From NCBI GenBank assembly GCA_029207755.1, contig JARCOQ010000002.1, positions 44,781,744-44,845,743 of the forward strand: 64,000 nucleotides of DNA. The letters run 5' to 3'. Position numbers and translations under genes: made by a program. The DNA comes from Chamaea fasciata (Eukaryota; Chordata; Aves; Passeriformes; Sylviidae). Below, one piece after another: positions 27,501 to 39,882 of the stretch. The notes under the pieces are model-generated. The model was not told the DNA's origin and did no database searches. It saw only the letters and a list, made by a program, of their open reading frames with translations. Each line of letters starts with the position of its first letter. Position 1 is the first letter of the stretch.

Positions 27501-27841
27501 TTGTGGCTGGGTGTCTTCCCCCTTTTTTCCTTTTGTTTTTGTTTTTTATTTTCCATGGACTAAAAGTGTTTGATTCGTTGGCACCTTCAAGCCTTCCTTG
27601 GAGATTTTTAATTGCTTGAGCAGTAAGTTAGAAGTCTATGAGTGAAGACAGGCTCAACAAGGTAACAACTGAATGAATTCCCATTCTATCCATAGGTCTT
27701 TATCACATCCCTCTTAAATTCATCTGTTTTTCTGGCTGGAAAGTCATATCCCTCTCAATTGTTTGTGTCTAGAAGCTGTTCAATATCTCTCTTCTAAACC
27801 AAATTCTTCAATTTATTTAAACCAAAATGAAACATGCCAGT
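21578..27841. other. Unique non-coding sequence, no supported gene
   Basis: No transposon or gene is recognised. The longest frame (24443-24916, plus, 157 codons) lies in a moderately GC-rich patch and has no family resemblance. Short (CA)n-like sequence occurs near 25276-25292. The rest is AT-rich unique sequence. Confidence 0.55.
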
Positions 27842-27864
27842 TCTCTCTCTCTCTCTCTCTCTCT

Positions 27865-27920
<56 letters not shown>
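27842..27920. repeat. (CT)12 followed by A55
   Basis: Twelve CT dinucleotides (27842-27865) are followed directly by 55 uninterrupted A residues (27866-27920). Lysine-rich frames through it are artefacts. No polyadenylation signal or recognisable retrocopy lies immediately upstream, so a poly-A tail of an insertion is possible but unsupported. Homopolymers of this length are often mis-sized in assemblies. Confidence 0.95.
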
Positions 27921-27924
<4 letters not shown>

Positions 27925-29062
27925 TTCAGCTTGATTTCAAAAGGCAACTATGTTTAGCAGGGAGTTTGTCATTTTTCTGTCTGTCTGTTGCTCACCTGAG
28001 ACCCTGCCTGTACAAGCCTGTTTGAAATCAGACTGTTTTCAGTTCCACTCGGACACACAGAGAAGTGTCTGATGTGCTAGATTTCTACGAATTCAATGAA
28101 AATTGTCATCTGGTTTGAAAAGAGACACTCAGATTAGTGGTGTCTGTGTAGGAAAGAAGGCATTAGGCAGTTTCTGGCATGCAGCACTGTGAACATCCTC
28201 ACGGTCACCAGCTACACACCCATGTAATTTTGGTTGGAGAATCTGAATTTGTATCTCTAAGCCTGTCTCTGCACAAACTGCCTCTGTCTTGAAGAGGATG
28301 TGAGAAGAGCTTGGGGGATCTCTCTGGGACTATCTGCAGTGCAAGGTGAAGCTCTAAGTGAGATGATAGTGGAATATGTTCAGAAAAGGGCAGAATAAGC
28401 AGTATAACAGCATTAGTATGTCTTTCCAGCAGGGTAATGAGTCTTTGGCTGTTCAAAGAGAGCTTGGTGTTCTATCTGGAATACAGAATTGTTCTGTACT
28501 TGTCAAGTGCTCTGCAATGGCAGTCTTTTCTTATCTGACAAATATTAAAACAAACCTAAGTTGTTAATGACAATGTTTTAAAATTTTGGCTCTTCATGAG
28601 AAATATTCTGTCCCAATGAGTGCTATAGGGACATCAGTGGAAGCTCCCTGAATGGGACCTATATAATTCATCTTAGGAAGACCTTGCAGGATCTCCTTGT
28701 GAGGAGAGGAGGAGAAAAAAAAAAATCAATGTTTTCTAGTTGGGCCAAGTTACTTAATGAGCCATATAATAAACTTGGTACTGTTACCATCAAACTGTTT
28801 TGTTTTACAAAGTCATTTTTACATTACTCTGAGGCCTTGATATTGTTTCAGATGGTGTTGAGAAAAACCTGGAAACCCTTTACAGGTGTGTGCTGTATGT
28901 GTGTGCTTGCCTTGCAGTGAACTGATTCTACAGGCTACAAGACCATGATCTGAAATTCACTCTAGTTTTTTTCTGACACATTTTAGCTAAGGACAGTGAC
29001 TAGTGTGTATAAAGCTATATAAAACTATCAGCAAATTTGGAAGAACTATTGCTTTATAGGTT

Positions 29063-29136
29063 AAAAAAAACCCAAAAAAAACCAAAACAAAACAAAACAA
29101 AAAAAAAACAAAAAACAACAAAACAAAAAAACCACA
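29063..29136. repeat. A/C-rich low-complexity tract
   Basis: A runs are broken by CCC, CC or single C, including AAAAC-type repeats. The tract contains only A and C and belongs to the same class as the other plus-strand A/C tracts. Confidence 0.88.
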
Positions 29137-30914
29137 CTGATGATCAAATTCCATCACTTTGTTACCACACTGAGTAGCCCTTTTTTTGTAAAGCAACTTT
29201 CACTTGAGTGATTCCTGTGCCATATCTACAGTAGGCCAAGTGTCTGAGCCTTAGTTTGGTTGTATTCTGGGACCATGCTAGCCTTGGTGGCTTCATCTAT
29301 CTGTATAACTTTTTTTCTTTGAAAGGTTGGAGAGGCAGGAAGGCAGAGCCAGTGTACTCCAGCAGTTTTTATTTTTAGCAAACAGTGTGGTTCAGCAGGA
29401 AAGAAACTGCAGAGAAAACCAGATGGGCTGAAGACCCAGTATTTACACTCCCTGTATTTCATGGAGGTATTTCATACTAGCTCTAATCTGGTCCCAGTGC
29501 TGGAATACACTAGCGTGTGGATTTGCATCAGGTGCCCTCCTGGATTACATTACTCTATTCCATTTGAGGAATAGAGAGGCAATTCCATTTGTGTGTCCCC
29601 CATTCCTTTGGCTCCTAGGTGCCTTAAATGGGACAATGGGGAGATTCAGCCCAGAAGCAGCCTTTTTAGTTGTATTGTAATGCTAATGGAGGTGCACCTT
29701 AAAAGGACTGTTCAGGATAAGCGGTGCTTAGGGTGATGGTCTGTGATGCATAATACATCTATCCCTTCCTACAGCTGCTTAGAACTGTTCTCTACTGCTA
29801 ATACCCAGAAATGATGGCCAAAGCAGGGAATCAGATGAGATGAGTGTGTTCCAAGAATACATAAAAGCACAGTGGTCTCTGCATTTTTCTGAGCTAGCCA
29901 AAGTGTTAAAGGGTTTGTTCCTTCAACGAAAGCTGGAACAGGAACTTTGCTGCTCTGCTTCCCACTAGGAGAGAGCATCCAAGGTCAAGAAATTGCAGCT
30001 GTATCTTCTCAACATACATCTGAAACCTGTTCTGAGGACACAGAAAATGAAGACTCTAATCTACCTCAGACTGAATGAATCTTTCTTTTCTGTCTCCATC
30101 TATATCCTTAATTTGGAGTGAAGCATGGCACCTTGTCGTGGGAGCAATCACAGCTCAAGTAAAATTTTGTGAAAATTTTACTCTCAGAAAAAAAATTCTT
30201 ATAATTGCTTGTTTTCCTTCATGCCATGATCCTTTCTCCAAATGAACACTATTAGGCAAGAACTCTCTCAAATGTAAGTAAAATGATATTTTCTCTCTCT
30301 TCCACATTGTCTGTTTTTTAGCTCATTCGATTTTTACTTAATAGGTTTATAAAACCTCTCCCCAGTCTCTATCAACATAACTAACACAATCTCATCTATT
30401 TTCCTGATTCATAAACATATATGATGACAGAGACCTTTGAGCTACCTTCTGTTTAAGGTTTGAAAATTCGATACTTATCTTTCTCTTTTTTGATTCCTAC
30501 ACAGTTTTTGGTCCATCATAACACAGGCTCTTCTTCACCTGAACCCTCTCCAGTAGCAGTTACTGTAAAGAGAAGGGCTCACCTGCTGATTTGGCAGAGT
30601 CATCACGATGGCCATGCAACCATTGTGTGGCTCAGAAGGGTCCCCAGCTCCCGAGGTTTGTGGCTCCTCCCTCTTGTGCATGTTCAGTATCCTGCCTGGA
30701 ATTCTTTAGAAAAAAAATACATCTCACAGTTGCAAGAACATTTTCAAGAAATGTCATTCTGGCAAATTACCTCCTTTCATTTTCTTTAAACCCAGAACAA
30801 AAGAGGGTCTAGAAAAGCCAGATTTTCTGAGACCCGAGAAGTGTCCACTTTCATTCAGAAATCTCTTGCTAACAACCTTTTTTAAAATTTTTCAACACAT
30901 TCACCTTTCTCTGG

Positions 30915-30925
30915 TTTTTTTTTTG

Positions 30926-30953
<28 letters not shown>
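30915..30953. repeat. Poly-T tract, T10-G-T28
   Basis: Ten T, one G, then 28 T, followed by further T-rich sequence. If read on the minus strand it could be a poly-A tail, but no recognisable retroposed sequence adjoins it. Confidence 0.92.
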
Positions 30954-30959
<6 letters not shown>

Positions 30960-33900
30960 TTAAAAAACATTCAGAACATTTTAAAATCTTGAATTTTCCT
31001 TGCAGAAATGACACAGGTACAGTCTGCATGTTATTTAGTGTTCTACATTAGTGATCATTTCAAACAATTCTTTTTTTTCTTTTAGGACAGAAGAACTCTT
31101 CTCTCAAAGCTGGACACACCAACATCATTTTTAAGGTAAAGAGCAAGGAAATTTTGCTGGGTTATTCAAATTCCATGTAACCAGCTAAAATGTTAGATGC
31201 TGATGACAATGACATATCCATGGGGTAAAAAAGATTAGCTAATAATATAACCTACATCAGATTACCTCTTAGTCATTAGCTTCACAGAAGATATTAAAAA
31301 CCTGCCATTTGTCATTGCCATTTCTTATTTCAATCTTTTTCAAACAATTCCATATCAAGCAAATGACAAATGCTACATAAAGACCTAGTCAACCCCACTT
31401 ATATTCTCAATGGCCCTTTTCAGATGTCTTTCCCTCCTTTTTCACTATACAAAGAATTTGCCCCCTCTCACTGAAAGTCAAGGTGGAGGAATATTCTCCT
31501 TAGTAATATTAAGCATGCATCATTCCTCAGCCCATAGAATGAGGCTAATTAAATGTGTCTGGCCATCTGTTTTTAAAACAACAAAAGAGGAAAACAGAAC
31601 AGAAACAAACCCCCACATTTTTAGTAAAATCCTCAGTAACTTTTGGATAATAAAAAATATAGGAATAATATAGGGGTCCAGAACCACCTATTTATTCTAA
31701 TTCCCTGACCAAGATGTCAAAAAAATGACAAGCTAAAAGGGACCACAGCCAGGCAGAGTTTCATACATTTAAAAGTCACCAACATGAAAGTATATTAACA
31801 GATATCTGTTTCTGAATGAGGATCTATTTAACCCAATCTCCAGCAAAGGCCATCAATACCTACCCAGGGAAGAGTAAGGGCAAAGCAAATGTATGCGGTA
31901 CATCCCAAAGTGCTCTCCAATCCCTGCCTATCTTCAGAACAGGAATATTCAGGAAAATCCTGAGCTTGATGTGGCTTTTATGTTTAGCAATCCTCAACAA
32001 AATTCGATTCTGATACTAGTCCATTTTCTTCCTGATTCCATGTTAACATTTTGCATCTGCAACCTCCATTAGCAAGGTGCACCACAGATTCCCCTTCTAA
32101 GATTCCTTTGGCAAATGTCAGACCAGCAGAAATTCTGATGGCTGCTGAGACTGGCAGATTGAATAGGTTTGGCGGCAGATTGGAATGATATCTAATCCTC
32201 AGACTGGGAAAGATTCTAAACAATCAGCTAACTCTGCCCTCTTTTGCACTACTGCAAGCTCATAGGAACTATATCTGGGAGCAAAACGAGGTGCCCCAGC
32301 CTTTTCTTCTTTTTTTATTCCTGGGACAGAATGTCGCTGCTGTTGTCAAGCATAGAGGTGTCACTTCCCAGTGCCAATCGATGCCACTGGTGATAGCTGT
32401 AAATGCTCTAGAAGGTGATGTGTGTGCACACAGATAACAGAGTCTAGGCTGAGACGACTCACCAGCCTCTGCAGCTGGGTGATGAACTAGGCAAAAATTC
32501 TTTGATGCTTGTTGTGACCTACACATCGCTGCCTCATGCTGCTCACCACTGCAGTGTCCTTTATCTTAATGGTTATTACAGTGTATGGACATTTGAACTG
32601 CACTGAACTATGCATCCTTGGGGGAAAAAAAGAAAAAAAAGGTGAGAGTAGAAACCTAGTTGCATTGTTCAATCTGCCTCCCTGCAAAGGGAGCTCTGTT
32701 CCCTGCAGCAAATGTGATCATACTCACTGTTTTAAATGCCTCAAGTAATTGTGCATTCATATTTCCCTTACAAGACTTTTCAACGCTTCCAAGTAGCTCA
32801 AGCTTTTCCAGGCATTCTGTCTAAATATTCCCTTCTTAATCTCATCTCATTACCTCCTAAGTAATTGTATTCTGTCCTTGGGGTCTATTCACTTTGCACA
32901 TTTACAGACTGCTACCCAGTTCCCCTGAGTGTAAGCCTCACTCTGAGGCAAATGACACATTTTTACATTTGAAATCCTTCCTTCAAACTCTCCACAATAA
33001 CTTCTGTAATCTCTCACACTAAGGCGGTCTATACAGACAGATGAGAAGATACATTTCTGGCTTCAGAGGCTTGCAACCGATTCCGCCTTCTTCACCCCTT
33101 TTTTGAGCTCTTGTCCCACACATATTCACGTGAATGTTCCTTTGAACTCAATTACTCTTTAAATGCCTTGAGTTTGTGAGGCAGGGATCAATACACAAAG
33201 TAGAAACCAAAAGGAAATGGAGAGCAAAATACAGTGGAGGGAAAAAAATCTCCAAAACTCAAAAGGCCTGTAGTCTGTTGTTAAGGGAGATTTTTCAAGT
33301 CTTTCATAGCCTGTGTCTGGTTTCCATTTTTCAGATGCAATAAGTTAAAAGTATTCTTTTTCCTTTTTTGTATTTCCACTTTATAGAACAAACCCTGATA
33401 ATTCTTCTTCATTCATTGCCTTTTTTTCATCCAATTCTGAAAATAGTTCTTCTCCTTTCTTCTCTCACCTAAGATTGTCTGTGACATGCTTACGTGATTT
33501 TAAGTGATTTATCTTTCTGGTCTTATTTTCATCTTCCCTGAATGGCTTCCAGCTCACTGTAAATTATTTGATAGTATGGCAAAATGCTTGCCATTTCCCT
33601 GGCTTTCTAGCAAGTGTTTTGCTGGACATGAAATATGGACATACTAGAAAGGGATGTCCTATGGTTATGGTGTTCATCCAGCTCCCTACAGGCTTGAGAG
33701 CAGGGTTGTCTTTGCAGGAATGCGGTCAGGGATGTTTCTTTCTGCCTCAATCCAGAAAGGGCTGGATTGCGTTGCACGGCTGCTGGCTGGTCAGTGTGGC
33801 TGATAATTCTGGGACTAGCTCTGCTTTCCAGACACTGCTCAGAACCCATCACTTCAGAGAGGTGAAGACTAAGCCCAAACACTTGGAGCTCACCATGGAC

Positions 33901-34573
33901 TTAATGAAGTGTTAGGGAATTCTCTCTCTCACCTTGCTGGGCTATGCTTCTGCTTGCCTAGAGAGGACTGCTTAAAAATTATCTTGATTATAACTAGACA
34001 TTGCAGAAGTGCTTGAGATGGATCAAAATATTTGGACGATTGAAAGGATTTTAATATAGGCGTAGAATATAAGGCATATATTTTGCTATTCATATCCAAT
34101 TTTACACTTTTAAAGTGCTTGAATATCTGGAAATATCATGTGGATATGATTTAGCAGCCCTGTTTTCCTATCTTTCTTGGGCAGAGAAAAGAAGAGCAAA
34201 AGAAAATGATGTGCATCCCTTAAGAGTGCAATTTCTCTCCTTATGGTAAACATTAATTGCATTCAAAGTGAATGTCACATAACAGTTCTCTATTTTGTTT
34301 TGAATGTTGCTGGCCACCCACTCAAGTAATGCCAAAGGATAACTTCATTTAAATAGTTTACATGTGCCAGTGCAGTCCAGCTAAAACATGTGTGGTTGCA
34401 GAAGTTTTTGTGGAGAAAACATGGGGCCAACTAAACCTGAAGGCATTTTAGGTTGGTTTGGGTCTCAGGTGCTGTGGACTAGTGACCGCTGCTGTACATT
34501 ACTGTAATAGTAATGTAACTTCACAAGATGAAGATCCTGCTGATTTCCAGCCTGGGGTCACTTGCCAGCTTGA

Positions 34574-34990
34574 CAGGGATGTCGCGGGGAAGTCTGGCTC
34601 CAACGTTGTTCCTGTTGCCTGTGGTGGAGACGCGGAGTCTGTGAGCAGCAGTGTGAGATGCTTTCAGTCTCAGAAGGAGTATGCTGTAATGACTGCCTTG
34701 CCGGTGCCCATTTTCAGCCTCGTCTGCAGCTCAGCTTGGTGCCTGCACACGGCAATATCAGTAGCAGGGACTGCCCGGGGCTGCAGGAGCGGAGCGCGGG
34801 TTGAGATCTGCACAAGCCCATTGCGTGACGACCCCGCGCAGCCCCAGGCCCGCCTGGGAGGAGGCAGCGTGGCGAGGGGAGCTCCCCGGAGCACCTGGGG
34901 CTTCTTCTGGAAGTAATGGAAGCAGAAACGCCGCTGGCACTTGGGGAAGCAGCTCCCCCAGACCCAGTGGGGCTACGCTATTTTACATCA
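34574..34990. promoter_or_regulatory. GC- and CpG-rich island, candidate promoter or regulatory element
   Basis: By hand count this stretch holds roughly two dozen CpG dinucleotides in about 420 bases, and the core line from 34801 is 41 of 60 G or C, whereas flanking sequence is AT-rich with very few CpGs. It includes GCGTGACG near 34823, which contains a TGACG half-site of the CRE/ATF type. Frames of 152 codons (plus) and 60-74 codons (minus) overlap it, but none is a recognisable protein and GC-rich DNA favours long frames. It may be an unmethylated promoter (for example of a non-coding RNA), a first exon, or the remnant of a CpG-rich insertion such as a degraded LTR. The sequence cannot separate these. 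Confidence 0.3.
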
Positions 34991-35254
34991 GTTGAGGATT
35001 TAATCTTGTGCTTGAAGTACGTCTTTAAGCTGAATGAGAACAGCGCTGCTAAATGCCTTCCTGTTTAAATGATGAACTCGGTGGCTGAAAGAATATAAAA
35101 TATTTATGATACGGAAGAAGCAAACGCAGTTGCTAAAATGAAGCACAGTTGAAATAAGGATACAGAGGGAATCTGAGTCTTCCTCTCTTTCTTTTGCCTA
35201 AGCCCAGCCTTACTTGCCCTGACATGATGGGGTAACTCCACTGCTTCACTTTGA

Positions 35255-35299
35255 TTTATACCAGTGTAACTGCCATCAAAACTGAGCCCTTTTCTTCAA
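35255..35299. repeat. Possible ancient archosaur repeat remnant
   Basis: The phrase 'tttataccagtgtaactg' and the following 'aaaactgagccc' resemble a palindromic motif (TTACACCAGTGTAA with nearby ACTCCA and GAGCCC phrases) that I recall recurring in bird, crocodile and turtle genomes as an old dispersed repeat. The preceding 'ggtaactccactgc' fits the same picture. The assignment rests on memory of the motif only and the family name is not certain. Confidence 0.3.
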
Positions 35300-36324
35300 C
35301 TGCTTAACAACCAGAGTTTTTCAACTCTGATAAAATAAATGATGAATAAGGAGATTGGGAAATTCCTCTCCACAAGTTCTTGCCCAACCTAGATTGTTAC
35401 AGGGCCCTTTGGGCACCAGCAACTGTCTCCTTGACATGCCCCTAGCTATGTCCATGGTTTTTTACATCAGGCCTCTCCAGCGGGTAAGTGGAGGCTTTTG
35501 CTCTGTCCTGTAGCCTCCTGGTGTCAGCCCTGTTGTCAGATGCTCTAGCAAACAGTGTGAATACTTCTGAGTATGTGCCTTTGTGAAATCCACCCTCCCC
35601 ATCTAACTTAAAAACAGTCTAAAAAGCCCCCAAATACACCCAAACTCATACAACTCTGTGGGATAATGAGGATAGTGAGGCAGCTGTCTGCACAGCAGGG
35701 TGTTGGTCAGGATGTGCCATGTCACCTGCATCACCAGAAGTGAAGGATATTCTCTGTGCTCGTAATTACAGCTACCACTAAGCCACAGAAGTCAATCATT
35801 TTACAGTTTGCCATTACTGTTTCATATTTCCATGCCTTAAGGCATTTTAAAAGCTCTGCCTAGCTCTCCTGGCTTCTGTTGAAAGCAGAAAGCATTGGAC
35901 TGGCCATGTACTGTGAAAACATATCAGACCATGCTCTCCAGTCTATTTTAGTGAAGCCTTTGATTCACAGTGGCAGGGAGCTTCAAATTGTATCATGTGC
36001 AGCTTTACTTTCAAAGCCTTTATTTTTAGTTAATTTAAAAAATGTATTATTTATACTTTTTTAATATAAATCAAATATAAAGCAAACTGAATAAATTGTT
36101 TTTCAGGCCCACAAAACCATCTTTCTTCTCTCTTTACTATTTAATGGGACTGTTAACAGTGAAAGACTATGACAATGACTAAACCAGACAGCTGCAATAT
36201 AAAGAATTCTTACAAGTTTTCCAAGGTTTCTGATAGGAATTCCCTAGGAAAGAATTCTGTTTTGAATCTCCTTTGAGGAATAGACCAATTTATACAAAAG
36301 TATCATTGTTGAAACACTGTTCTT

Positions 36325-36326
<2 letters not shown>

Positions 36327-36379
<53 letters not shown>
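36327..36379. repeat. (TA)n microsatellite, about 25 copies
   Basis: Alternating T and A run without interruption for about 52 bases. The tyrosine/isoleucine repeat in the minus-strand frame here is a by-product. Such arrays can extrude cruciforms and are typically length-polymorphic. Confidence 0.95.
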
Positions 36380-36382
<3 letters not shown>

Positions 36383-38284
36383 CCATATTTCTGCATGCCA
36401 GTGGATGTATGTCTGCATCTCAGTGGCATGGTATGACTCAGGGAAAGACTACAGAAAGAAAATAAAGTTTTATGTAGGGATGCCCACACAGCCTCTACTC
36501 TTGAAAACCATGCATAGTGACAGCACAGGAAGATGCCAAGGGTTTCCACACCTGGGAGATGTGCATTTGAGCCCAGGGACCATCCTCACTGGTGTGTGCA
36601 CACTGGTGTGTGCTTTGCCATGTTTTGTGGAGTGAACTTGCAATCCAAATAGTGAGTAAGTGTGCACACAAAAGTGTGTGTTTGTGCAACCAAAACTGTC
36701 CTGGATTAGCTGTAAAGGGGGGATTAGAAATCTGCAGGTGTTTGCTGATGTTTTGTGTTTAGTATTGCAATTTGTCTGCTGTATCACTGATATAGATCCT
36801 GAAGTAATTCAGTCGTTGCCAGTTAATTATGCATAGTTTACAAAGAAATAAAGTACTTTGGTTCTGATTTAGCGTAAACCACATGAGCTGAGCATTTTTT
36901 TCATGTGGCAGGTGCACATTTTGTGTAATTTTGGGCAGAAAATACCTTGCTCTTTTCTAATTACACTTATTCATATAACATGAGAAGAGAACTATTCACA
37001 AATGTAGGGCAAAACATATTTTACATCCTTTTTCACTGCCTTACTATACACTATCATTTTGACAAATGGAATAAAATGGATACACACTTTCCCTGAGGTT
37101 TTTTGAATCAGTTACGGCATTAAAAATTCTATCATTGACACCACCATTGTTCTGCTGGTACAAACCATGTTTACCAGATAAGCCAATACCTGGAAATTTA
37201 AGACAATGAAGACACAGACTTACACAGATGATTTGCTGTCATCCAGACCCTCTGTCCCTGATAGCAGAGCTCAGGCTTTACCCAATCCAACCACTACAAG
37301 GAGTTAATTGCAAAAGTAAGTGAGTGACAAATGGGGAGATATAACCACATGCCACAATAACAGGAAACTGTGCCATGCAGATATTTTGTTGCTTGAAGAG
37401 TGAGACATTTGTGATGAATCATTTAGTCTTCATTTTCCACATCCATTTCCACACACTGCTTACCTGGTCTATTTAAAGCATTCTTTGAAGCGGATGAGAA
37501 CCTGGTTTTGATAAAAGCCTAGTTTTAATTCAACAAGAAGTATAATGTGTATAGGTAGTATGTCACATACTTTGCACCTTTTAATATAACTTTTAAAGCT
37601 CTTCAAAAAGAAAATTCTTTGCTCAGTTTGGTCTACATCTCATCAAACAGCTATCAATTGAAATCTAATGGATGGATGAGTCTATCATCTTAAAAAAAAA
37701 AAACGCCTAGGCAGATTTTGAACTTGTATCTGCATTTGTTGTTATTGTTGATGTGTTTTTATTTTACCTTTTGTGAGCAAAGACATCTGCAAAAGAGATG
37801 GTCCTAAGCTGGGCATCTGGATCTCTCAGGTTGGAGGTGGGTATGAGGTAATTTGTGAGAGGACAAAAAAAAATCCTTTTTGAGCAATAGTTTTCTAAGA
37901 TGTAGGAAATTATGCTTAGAGATAAGAAAATGATGTTCCTGGTGGAAGAGTTACAGAGCCAAAAAATATCTGCAGCATATTTGTAACAAAAGTAGAAAAG
38001 TATGTGAATAATGAGGAAGCAAAGTCTTCTGACAAAATTATTTGATACAGTCAAATCTAAAGTTCATTTCAAAGGTCCATCAGAATGTCATAATCGTAAC
38101 AGATTTAATAACAAAATGGAAGATGGAGCTAAAGGTCAGTGTATGCAAACTAAAGCTCATAGGCCGGAAAATATTTAATTATAAATATGTAGTGATAGGG
38201 TATAAATTATGTCTACCAAGGAGAAATTTATTGAAGTCCCTGTGGTTGTTTCCCAAAAAACCCACTAGCTCAGTGATCAGTGAT

Positions 38285-38324
38285 GGGGGAAGGGTGGGGG
38301 GGGGGCAGGGTGACAGGGTTAGGG
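38285..38324 (+). repeat. G-quadruplex-prone G-run cluster
   Basis: Runs of G on the plus strand: G5 (38285-38289), G3 (38292-38294), G10 (38296-38305), G3 (38308-38310), G3 (38316-38318) and G3 (38322-38324). Loops are 1-5 bases, so the classic four-G-tract rule is met several times over. No gene context is visible. Confidence 0.8.
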
Positions 38325-38690
38325 TGGCAGAAATGTACATCAGAGTGTTAGAAATTACTAAGAAAGGAACTGATAAATAGAAAAAAAAATGTTATGCTAT
38401 CATGTTGATCTCTGATGTACTCTTCACTCTAGTCACTGCACAGAGGGGTATAGGACAACTGAAAAAGATTAAGGAAAGTGTCACAAGCATGCTAATACCT
38501 GTGGAGTTGCTTCCAGGCAATGAAAAACTTTTGGGAAAAAAAAAAATCAGAGAAAGTGCCTCTGTACTTGGAAAAGGAAAGAAGAAGGCTACGAGAGAGA
38601 AATATAAAATTAACTAATTTGGAGGACATGGAAAAAATGGAAATATTATCCTTTTTTTAATTTGAGCTTTAGAGGCATTCTGTAAAAATT

Positions 38691-38845
38691 GAATCACAGA
38701 ATCACTGAATTAATTAGGTTGGAAAATACCTCTGAGATCATCAAGTTCAACATATGACTGGACATCAGCATGCCAAGACCAGAGCACTGAGTGTCACAGC
38801 CAGTCTTTCCTTAAACACCTCCAGGGACAGCGATTCCAATACCTG
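38691..38845 (-). mobile_element. CR1 LINE fragment, short 3' end only
   Basis: Starts with GAATCACAGAATCACTGAAT, the reverse complement of a CR1 3' terminal repeat. It is followed by 'ggttggaaaatacctctgag', 'atcatcaagttcaac', 'gcactgagtgtcacagcc' and 'ccttaaacacctccaggg'. This is the CR1 3' UTR read backwards, so the element lies on the minus strand and is truncated after about 155 bases. Its 3' block differs from those of the copies at 6675, 42527 and 55986, which suggests a different subfamily. Confidence 0.85.
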
Positions 38846-39750
38846 AAGGTAAGTTTTAAATTGAAAAAATATATTTTTTTGCCATCAGATGGTGTCAAGG
38901 AAAAATGTACACATGGATTCAAAAGGAATTCTTTAGATTATTCAGAAATAAATCTCTTGATAGCCATTAACTGTAACACTTCGAATGCAATCTTAATGCA
39001 GAAAAGTTCTCAACCATCAACATCCAGAAGCTGGGAAGGATCACCATGTACTTGCTGTGTGTCTTTTAGTATCTCATTTTTTGAACTCTGGGAAAGACTA
39101 GAAAGACAGAAAAATATGCATAGCTTTAAGAAAAGATCGCATTGAATTATGTTCCTACATTTATTGTACTTCCTTGGCAGCAAAGTGGGAGCTGAAAGGA
39201 TGGAAAATTCCTTTTAAGATGCAGGTGTTTGAAGAGATTCTTTGGGCCAAGTTTGACCTCAGGGATTCTTTCAGTCTTATCATGGTCCAGATGTCAGGGG
39301 GATGAGGGTGTCTCCCCCCTCACTTCTAGTGCTGCAGATCATCCCTAAGTAAGTATTATCTCTGAAGTTTCAGAGCCATTGGTGACTTAAAAGCACAAAC
39401 CCATTGACAACTAAGTGTGACTTGGTGATTTACCACCTGCATGTCATGCTCAGATATCTGTTGCAACAAGTCTGCTGCCGCTGACACAAAGTGAAATCTC
39501 TAAAGAACTGCTTTCTTCCACAAAAATTTCAGTTTCATTTCTTCTGTCAATAAGCACCAAAAGCAGCTAATCCCCACCCCACAATACCACGTGCTTGCCC
39601 ATGGCTTTGTTGCATATCCCACATAAATTGATAACAGTTTCCTTATTGTAGACAAAACATCTACAATTATCTCATTTGTCCTAGCAACAAAAATAATGAT
39701 GTATATTCAACCTGTCATACAAAATGGTCTGAAAATTCTTTACAGACATT

Positions 39751-39882
39751 AAAAAAACAAAAAAACCCCCCAAAAACCCAAAAACCAAAAACAAAACAAA
39801 ACAAAAAAAACACACAAAAAATCTCAAACCAAACCAAACCAAACAAAAAAAAAAAAAAAAAACACTAAAAAACCACAACCAT
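39751..39882. repeat. A/C-rich low-complexity tract, 130 bp
   Basis: Almost entirely A and C, with AAAACCCC, AAAAC and AAACC words and an A19-type run near 39845. It contains one short 'atct' interruption. A phenylalanine-rich minus-strand frame over it is an artefact. Confidence 0.9.

Larger units (their letters stand above)
27921..34560. other. Mostly unique non-coding sequence, no supported gene
   Basis: Only simple tracts (29063-29136 and 30915-30953) stand out. Open frames at 30460-30789, 33568-33915 (plus) and their minus-strand counterparts are not recognisable proteins. No CR1 or LTR sequence is visible in this interval, which is a relatively long repeat-poor stretch for this window. 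Confidence 0.5.
34991..38690. other. Unique AT-rich sequence with small repeats
   Basis: No gene is supported. The interval holds an ancient-repeat-like palindrome near 35264, a (TA)n array at 36327-36379, a 14-bp direct repeat of ACTGGTGTGTGCAC near 36588-36614, and a G-quadruplex-prone run at 38285-38324. Open frames at 36405-36787 (both strands) and 38042-38617 (plus) are unrecognised and lysine- or low-complexity-biased. Confidence 0.5.

Noticed and set aside
34458..34916. 152-codon plus-strand frame over the CpG-rich island
   Set aside because: GC-rich DNA favours long frames. The peptide is unrecognised and frames also run on the minus strand.
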